NCBI RefSeq assembly: GCF_001885615.1
Contig: NZ_LSRN01000017.1
Span: forward strand, 1-54,118
Length of the DNA stretch: 54,118 nucleotides
Source of the DNA: Alkalibacterium sp. 20
GTDB lineage: Bacteria; Bacillota; Bacilli; Lactobacillales; Carnobacteriaceae_A
Direction of reading: 5' to 3'
Below, piece by piece: positions 49,344-54,118 of this stretch; the first letter of the stretch is position 1; the number at the start of each line of letters is the position of its first letter. The notes under the pieces were generated by a model. The model ran no database searches, was not told where the DNA came from, and was given only the letters and a program-made list of their open reading frames with translations. The position numbers and the translations under genes were made by a program.

Positions 49344-49847
49344 TTAACTTAATTCTGCCTCTTCATGTCTTGCAGCAGATAAAGCTTCTTCAAAGTGCGG
49401 ATCGCCTGACATTTCTTTTACTATTTCTCTATGGACAATTTGTCCGTGTCTGTTTAAAACAAATACAGCATGCGCTATTTTATCTAATCTTTTAATATAT
49501 AAGCCATATTCTTTTGCAAAAGTTCGTTCGCCATCGTGTAACAATATGGTTTCAACTTCTTTTGACTGACCCCATTCTGATTGCTGTTCAACGGTATTTG
49601 TTGAAATAGATAGAACGGTCGTATTGCTTAAGTTTTTTGCCTTTTCGTTAAAAGTATCTGTTTGTCGTGCACATGTACTTGTTACTATATCAGGAAAAGT
49701 ACTCAAGATAACAACTTCTCCTTCAAAGTCTGAAAGTTTTACATCCTCGTTCTTTAGATTCTTAAGGTTAAAGGAAGGAGCGTTATCTCCCATTTCTGGA
49801 ATTGGTCCGTTCGTTTGGAATTTCTCACCTTTTAATGCTACGTCCAT
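49344..49847 (-). CDS. tpx: Thiol peroxidase (Tpx), lacking the resolving cysteine
   Basis: Peroxiredoxin that reduces hydroperoxides. The 167-aa protein has the Tpx core and the peroxidatic cysteine Cys59 in VTSTCARQT. This is its only cysteine: the position of the resolving Cys after SISTN is Gly93 (EWG where relatives have a Cys), so it should work as a one-Cys enzyme needing an outside thiol. The organism encodes GshF, so glutathione or a bacilliredoxin-like thiol could be the partner, which is an inference. AAGGGGA precedes the ATG. Confidence 0.92.
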   Translation of the reverse strand: MDVALKGEKFQTNGPIPEMGDNAPSFNLKNLKNEDVKLSDFEGEVVILSTFPDIVTSTCARQTDTFNEKAKNLSNTTVLSISTNTVEQQSEWGQSKEVETILLHDGERTFAKEYGLYIKRLDKIAHAVFVLNRHGQIVHREIVKEMSGDPHFEEALSAARHEEAELS

Positions 49848-49916
49848 AATTTCCCCTTCTTTCGTATATTATACACTCAGTGTAACTGTTTCGAAAGAGG
49901 ATTTGCAAATTAAACA

Positions 49917-51134
49917 TCATAATAAATCAGCAAATGTTTTTTCTGATTTCTTATTCTCATTTGTTTCTGTATTAATTTGTTCGATCTTTATCCCGTTCAA
50001 AGCATTAGTCATTAACTCCGAAACGTTCAACATATTCTCAAAATCTTGAATTTTTTTCAATTTCGGTTTAGTCTTTGGAGTGCTTGAAGCAAAAATAGTG
50101 CAACAATCTTCAAAAGGCTGAATAGCTAATTCAAAGGTGTCAATTTGCTTGGCGGTATCTATAATATCATTCTTATCCGTAGTAATCAAAGGACGCAATA
50201 CCGGTGTGCTCGTCACTGCATTGATCGCCAGCATACTTTCAAGCGTCTGTGATGCGACCTGACCCAGAGACTCTCCATTAACAATTGCTAATCCGTGACG
50301 TTGTATTCTTATTTCGTCAGTCAACCTGAACATCATTCTTCTTGTGATCGTCATAGAGTATTCTTCTGGTATCACTTTTTTTATCTGCTCTTGAATTTCT
50401 GTAAAAGGGACCTCAATAAATGTGATTTCTCCAGCAAAACGAGCTAATTTGGCTGTTAGATCCTTTGCCTTTTTTAATGCCTGCGGGCTAGTATACGGAG
50501 GGCTATGAAAATGAACAGCTTCAATCTCCATACCCCGTCTGAGAGCCAAATAACCTGCTACAGGAGAATCTATACCACCTGACAGCATAAGCATACCCTT
50601 CCCAGACGAACCGACTGGCAGACCGCCTAAGCCCTGAAGTGTATCGATTGAAATATATATTCCACGTTCTCTCACTTCAATTCTTGCAGCTACAGTAGGA
50701 TTCTTCATTTGAACATGAATATCATCGAAAGCATCTTCTACTGCTGTACCAAGCATGCGATTAATTTCATGGGTGTCAAATTCAAATGAATGATCTGCTC
50801 GTTTCGTATTGATTTTGAAAGACATACCCGGACTGTAATGACTTTTCATTAATTCTATGACCGCATCCTTAGCTGCATCGACCGATCTTTCAACTCTTAT
50901 AACTGGTGAAAAGGATTGAATACCGAATACGTCATGCATCTTTTCAATCACTGACTCAGCATCTTCACCATTTAATTTCACATGCATACGATCACGATTA
51001 AAGGTGATTTTCAAGTCATTATATCTTACCAACTCACTTCTTAAATGTTTATTTAATTTTTTTATAAAGTATTTCTTATTTTTACCTTTAGTGGATAGTT
51101 CCCCGTATCTTATCATTAATTCTGTGATTTCCAA
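49917..51134 (-). CDS. thiI: tRNA 4-thiouridine synthase ThiI
   Basis: Makes 4-thiouridine at tRNA position 8. The 405-aa protein has an N-terminal ferredoxin-like and THUMP region (about 1-165) and a PP-loop domain with LSGGIDSPVAGYLALRRG (about 184-201). The C-terminal rhodanese domain of the E. coli enzyme is missing, as in Bacillus. The start is a TTG with AGGGG about 7 bp upstream. It lies 12 bp after a cysteine desulfurase gene that probably supplies its sulfur. Confidence 0.95.
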   Translation of the reverse strand: MEITELMIRYGELSTKGKNKKYFIKKLNKHLRSELVRYNDLKITFNRDRMHVKLNGEDAESVIEKMHDVFGIQSFSPVIRVERSVDAAKDAVIELMKSHYSPGMSFKINTKRADHSFEFDTHEINRMLGTAVEDAFDDIHVQMKNPTVAARIEVRERGIYISIDTLQGLGGLPVGSSGKGMLMLSGGIDSPVAGYLALRRGMEIEAVHFHSPPYTSPQALKKAKDLTAKLARFAGEITFIEVPFTEIQEQIKKVIPEEYSMTITRRMMFRLTDEIRIQRHGLAIVNGESLGQVASQTLESMLAINAVTSTPVLRPLITTDKNDIIDTAKQIDTFELAIQPFEDCCTIFASSTPKTKPKLKKIQDFENMLNVSELMTNALNGIKIEQINTETNENKKSEKTFADLL

Positions 51135-51146
51135 ATCATTACCCCT

Positions 51147-52283
51147 TTATTCAATCAATTTCAATTGTGAATGTATCTCGTTGAATGCTTTCTTAAAAAC
51201 ATCTACCTCTTGTTCAGTGTTTAGATAGCTCAGGCTAATACGCACAGCAGATTCTGCTTCGCTTTTTGTGTAACCCATTTCTGCGACAGAATGAATTTTA
51301 TCTTTTTTCTTACTTGAACAAGCACTTGTAGTTGACGTATAAATATCTTCTCTTTCTAATGCGTGAACCACTACTTCTCCTCGAATGTTCTTTATTCCAA
51401 AACAAATGATATGAGGAGCACTTTCTTTTGGCGTAAATACCGTGACTTTATCAAGTGTTGACAAATAATTTATAATCAGATTTTTCATCTTTACTAATTC
51501 AACTTTATTATGTGTCTTTTTTTCCATCAGCAATCTTAATGCCTTGGCCAAAGCAACGCTTCCTGGAACATTCTCAGTACCGCTCCTCAGGCTATGCTCT
51601 TGCCCTCCACCGCTCATCAAAGGAGCAAGTTGTCTACCTGCTTTTACGTAAATGAAACCTGTTCCTTTAGGCGCATGAAACTTGTGTCCTGAAAAAACGG
51701 CCATATCGATCCTTGAGTCGTTCAAATTCAAGTCTATTTTACCAATAGCTTGCACCGCATCCACATGGAAATGGATAGACGGATAGTGTTCGAGTAGCTC
51801 ACCCACTTCTTTTAAAGGCTGCAGACTACCCGTTTCACTGTTCACTGCCATTAAAGAGACCAAAACCGTTTCTTTTGTGATAGCATTTTTCAGTTCATCA
51901 ATATCAATTTTTCCTTCTTTATCAACCGGAAGATAAGTAACGTCCCATCCTAAAGTTTCAAGTTGCTCCAAACTTTTGATTACTGCAGGATGCTCAGTCG
52001 AGGCTGTGATAACATGACGACCATAATCCATTTTTTCAATAGCAGTACCTTTTATAGCCAGGTTATCACCTTCAGTACCGCCACTGGTAAAATATATTTC
52101 GCCTTCACTTATATTCATTATATGAGCAATTTGCTTTTTAGATTGAGATAAAAGCTGCTGAGATCGCTCACCCAACTGATGTAAACTCGACGGATTACCA
52201 AAATAGTTTTCGCTGACTGATTGGTAAGTACTTAGTATTGTCGAATCTGTCTTTGTCGTAGCGGCATTATCAAAATAAATCAT
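51147..52283 (-). CDS. Cysteine desulfurase (IscS/NifZ-like, ThiI partner)
   Basis: Second cysteine desulfurase of the window, 378 aa. It has FDNAATTK, TASTEHPAV and DAVQAIG cofactor-contact motifs, the PLP lysine in FSGHKFHAPKG (about 200) and the catalytic Cys in STTSACSSKKKDK (about 322), in the shorter loop seen in ThiI-linked enzymes. In Bacillus the nifZ-thiI pair makes 4-thiouridine, and the same order is seen here. AGAGGTG precedes the ATG. Confidence 0.93.
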   Translation of the reverse strand: MIYFDNAATTKTDSTILSTYQSVSENYFGNPSSLHQLGERSQQLLSQSKKQIAHIMNISEGEIYFTSGGTEGDNLAIKGTAIEKMDYGRHVITASTEHPAVIKSLEQLETLGWDVTYLPVDKEGKIDIDELKNAITKETVLVSLMAVNSETGSLQPLKEVGELLEHYPSIHFHVDAVQAIGKIDLNLNDSRIDMAVFSGHKFHAPKGTGFIYVKAGRQLAPLMSGGGQEHSLRSGTENVPGSVALAKALRLLMEKKTHNKVELVKMKNLIINYLSTLDKVTVFTPKESAPHIICFGIKNIRGEVVVHALEREDIYTSTTSACSSKKKDKIHSVAEMGYTKSEAESAVRISLSYLNTEQEVDVFKKAFNEIHSQLKLIE

Positions 52284-52390
52284 CTGGCACCTCTTCTAAA
52301 TACTTGTTTTAGTCAAACTTTATCCATTGTAACAAAATCATTCAACGCCTCAAGCCTCCAGTGGTCTTTCCATTCTACTAGAGTTCTCGA

Positions 52391-52434
52391 AAAAGACTCT
52401 TAGCCGATACCTTTCCATTCGGTCTAAGAGTCTA
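52391..52434 (-). terminator. Terminator of ezrA
   Basis: Stem AGACTCTTAG plus CCGA with TCGG plus CTAAGAGTCT (one unpaired T), minus-strand T-run from 52391-52395. Confidence 0.88.
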
Positions 52435-52444
52435 TACGTATGAT

Positions 52445-54118
52445 TTATGCGTAGTTTTTTTCTTTATTGTAAATTGCTTTAACTTCTTCAAAAGCTCCTG
52501 CTTCTATTGATTCCAGTTTTTCTCTTACCATTTTAAGTGACGTTTCATAGTCATATTCATCTAAAAATAACGCTTCACTGTATTTGATTGTTTCAATCAC
52601 ACCTGGATATTCCTCTTTATAACGGTACAAGCGTTGACTAGTTAATTCAGTGAGTAGCGCATTGTCTACTATTTTCTCTGTTTCATCCGCTAAATGCTCG
52701 ATATCCTCATCACACTGCGCGTGAAGCTTCGTTACTTCTTTAAAATCTAATTTCGGTCTCGCTAACTCTACCGAGAGTTGTTCCAAATGATCAGTGGTAT
52801 AGAAAAATATATCTAAATAATTATCTGGAAGTCCTGGGAGATTTTTTGCTTGTATATATCTTTTCATTTCTCTCAAGGACTGCTCCATATCCTCTAGGTC
52901 ATTTTTGATTTCTTTTTCCTTTTCTCTATATGAGTACAAGCTTTCAGACAGAGCACTGTATGACTGTGAAAGGTTCTCAAATCGATCAAACGCTTGGATC
53001 AACAACGTTTCTGCATCTGAGTAAGCTATATCATTTTTACCAACTTGAGCTGTAACGTCAGAGACAAGTTGTTTCTGTTCTTTCACAACCTTATTCAGTT
53101 CCAGATACGTTTCATGTTCTTCTTGATAAAGATGATAACTTTGACCTATGCGGTCCAGTTCCAAACTCAATTCCTTGCTTTGATTAGTAACATAGTACAT
53201 AATCTTCGGCAATTTCCTAGAGAGCGTTTCAGTAGCATGTTTAGCATTAATTTCTTTTTCCATTGTACTGTATAATTCATCAATTAAATGTTCAACGATT
53301 TCTTGTTCAGATTCAATGGCTTCCAGTTTAAGCTTAGATAACAATTTCTTTAAATGGGTGATTTTCCCAGCGAGAAGAGTGATTCGTTCTTCCATTTCAA
53401 CTGATTCAGGAAAATTGTACTCTTGAGTAATTAGTTTTTTATGACCTTCTTCGATTTCTTCCAGTTGTTTCTCGTAATTATTTTCTATTTTATCATTAAG
53501 TTTGGGAATAGATAATATCATTGTTTCCATTTCGGTTAAGCGTGTTTCCAACTGACTAACAACTTTTTTCGCTTCTTCGTGATCTCCTGAAGCGGTTAAG
53601 TCTGAGAAAGAAGTGAATAAATTTTCCATCACTCCCAATTTTTCTTCAAGACTATTAATAGATTCACCAAATGTAAAGCTTTTAGCTAACAATTCTTTTC
53701 TAACTTTATGGTAACGTTTTTTTATCGTTTCAATTTTCCTTAGGTTTGCCTGTTCTCTTTGTAAAAGCTCATCTAAATTTTGAGATGTTTTTGCTAAGCT
53801 ATTCTCAGACTCTTTTATTAATTCAACTACTTTTTTTTCGCTCTTGGTCGATTGATTAAAGCGATATCGATCAGTGGATTGTTCCGCTTCAAACAAATGA
53901 GACTCAATCGTTTGAAGATTCTTTCCTTCAATGTTCTCAATGTCAGTTATTACTGCATCTGCTACTTCCTTCGATTGACCCGTAATCATCATTTTATCTA
54001 AAGTACGGACCTTATCAGTAGGGATTTTATTATAGAGTTCCTTTTTTTGACTATCTAGTTCATCAATTCTTTCAAAATGTTTCTTTTTCATATAGTATGT
54101 ACTGATATAAATTAATAC
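52445..54118 (-). CDS. ezrA: Septation ring formation regulator EzrA (5' end outside window)
   Basis: Membrane-anchored spectrin-like protein that binds FtsZ and controls Z-ring assembly in Firmicutes. 557 residues are visible, nearly all predicted coiled coil. The frame stays open past the ATG at 54091 to the window edge, encoding VLIYISTYY, the end of a transmembrane anchor, followed by KKKHFERIDELDSQKKELYN, typical of EzrA just after its N-terminal helix. So the true start lies upstream of the window and only a dozen or so residues are missing. Confidence 0.92.
   Translation of the reverse strand, partial: VLIYISTYYMKKKHFERIDELDSQKKELYNKIPTDKVRTLDKMMITGQSKEVADAVITDIENIEGKNLQTIESHLFEAEQSTDRYRFNQSTKSEKKVVELIKESENSLAKTSQNLDELLQREQANLRKIETIKKRYHKVRKELLAKSFTFGESINSLEEKLGVMENLFTSFSDLTASGDHEEAKKVVSQLETRLTEMETMILSIPKLNDKIENNYEKQLEEIEEGHKKLITQEYNFPESVEMEERITLLAGKITHLKKLLSKLKLEAIESEQEIVEHLIDELYSTMEKEINAKHATETLSRKLPKIMYYVTNQSKELSLELDRIGQSYHLYQEEHETYLELNKVVKEQKQLVSDVTAQVGKNDIAYSDAETLLIQAFDRFENLSQSYSALSESLYSYREKEKEIKNDLEDMEQSLREMKRYIQAKNLPGLPDNYLDIFFYTTDHLEQLSVELARPKLDFKEVTKLHAQCDEDIEHLADETEKIVDNALLTELTSQRLYRYKEEYPGVIETIKYSEALFLDEYDYETSLKMVREKLESIEAGAFEEVKAIYNKEKNYA

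Overview
The window is low-GC Firmicutes DNA, most likely from a rod-shaped member of the Lactobacillales close to the Carnobacteriaceae (Alkalibacterium/Marinilactibacillus/Carnobacterium type). This placement is an inference from gene content. MreBCD and MinCD point to a rod. There are no spoIVF genes between minD and rplU, so no trace of sporulation there. IreB, LiaFSR, a bifunctional GshF, a DUF1831 protein and T-box-regulated aminoacyl-tRNA synthetase genes are typical of lactic acid bacteria and their relatives. Nearly everything is ordinary chromosomal housekeeping, mostly on the minus strand, with two insertion sequences and one decayed locus.

Layout. 0.1-5.3 kb: pyruvate dehydrogenase operon pdhABCD (minus) with a long hairpin between pdhB and pdhC. 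5.6-9.9 kb: def (plus), an intact IS3-family element sitting in the loop of the def terminator, a DUF1576 membrane protein made of two repeated halves, tRNA-Ala(GGC) and a Cof-type HAD phosphatase. 10.2-16.1 kb: RNase J1, then the liaF-liaS-liaR cell-envelope stress operon, split between liaS and liaR by an IS110-family element whose non-coding left end can fold into a 26-bp stem around about 211 nt (candidate bridge RNA). 16.2-24 kb: greA, udk, mltG, a DUF1292 protein, ruvX, ireB, T-box-controlled alaS and a YitT-like membrane protein. 24-34 kb: dagK-like kinase, recD2, an AraC regulator with no partner, then mnmA, a DUF1831 protein, a cysteine desulfurase and gshF (thiol and tRNA-sulfur genes). 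34-38.5 kb: rarA, 6S RNA, uspA, ackA and a YtxK-like methyltransferase. 38.6-45.7 kb: rpmA-prp-rplU with an L21 leader, a decayed ABC-ATPase locus with a leader and terminator, minD-minC-mreD-mreC-mreB, csp and radC. 45.7-54.1 kb: a HAD hydrolase overlapping valS (T-box), tpx, thiI, a second cysteine desulfurase and ezrA, which runs off the window.

How genes work together. The two cysteine desulfurases each sit with one tRNA sulfurtransferase (MnmA for 2-thiouridine-34, ThiI for 4-thiouridine-8). Prp removes the N-terminal extension of L27, which is encoded next to it. MreBCD, MinCD, MltG, EzrA, IreB and LiaFSR all concern cell shape, division and the envelope. The most interesting material is non-coding: the IS110 left end, the interrupted terminator at IS3, the leader plus ABC-ATPase remnant at 39.8-40.3 kb, and the intercistronic hairpin in the pdh operon.
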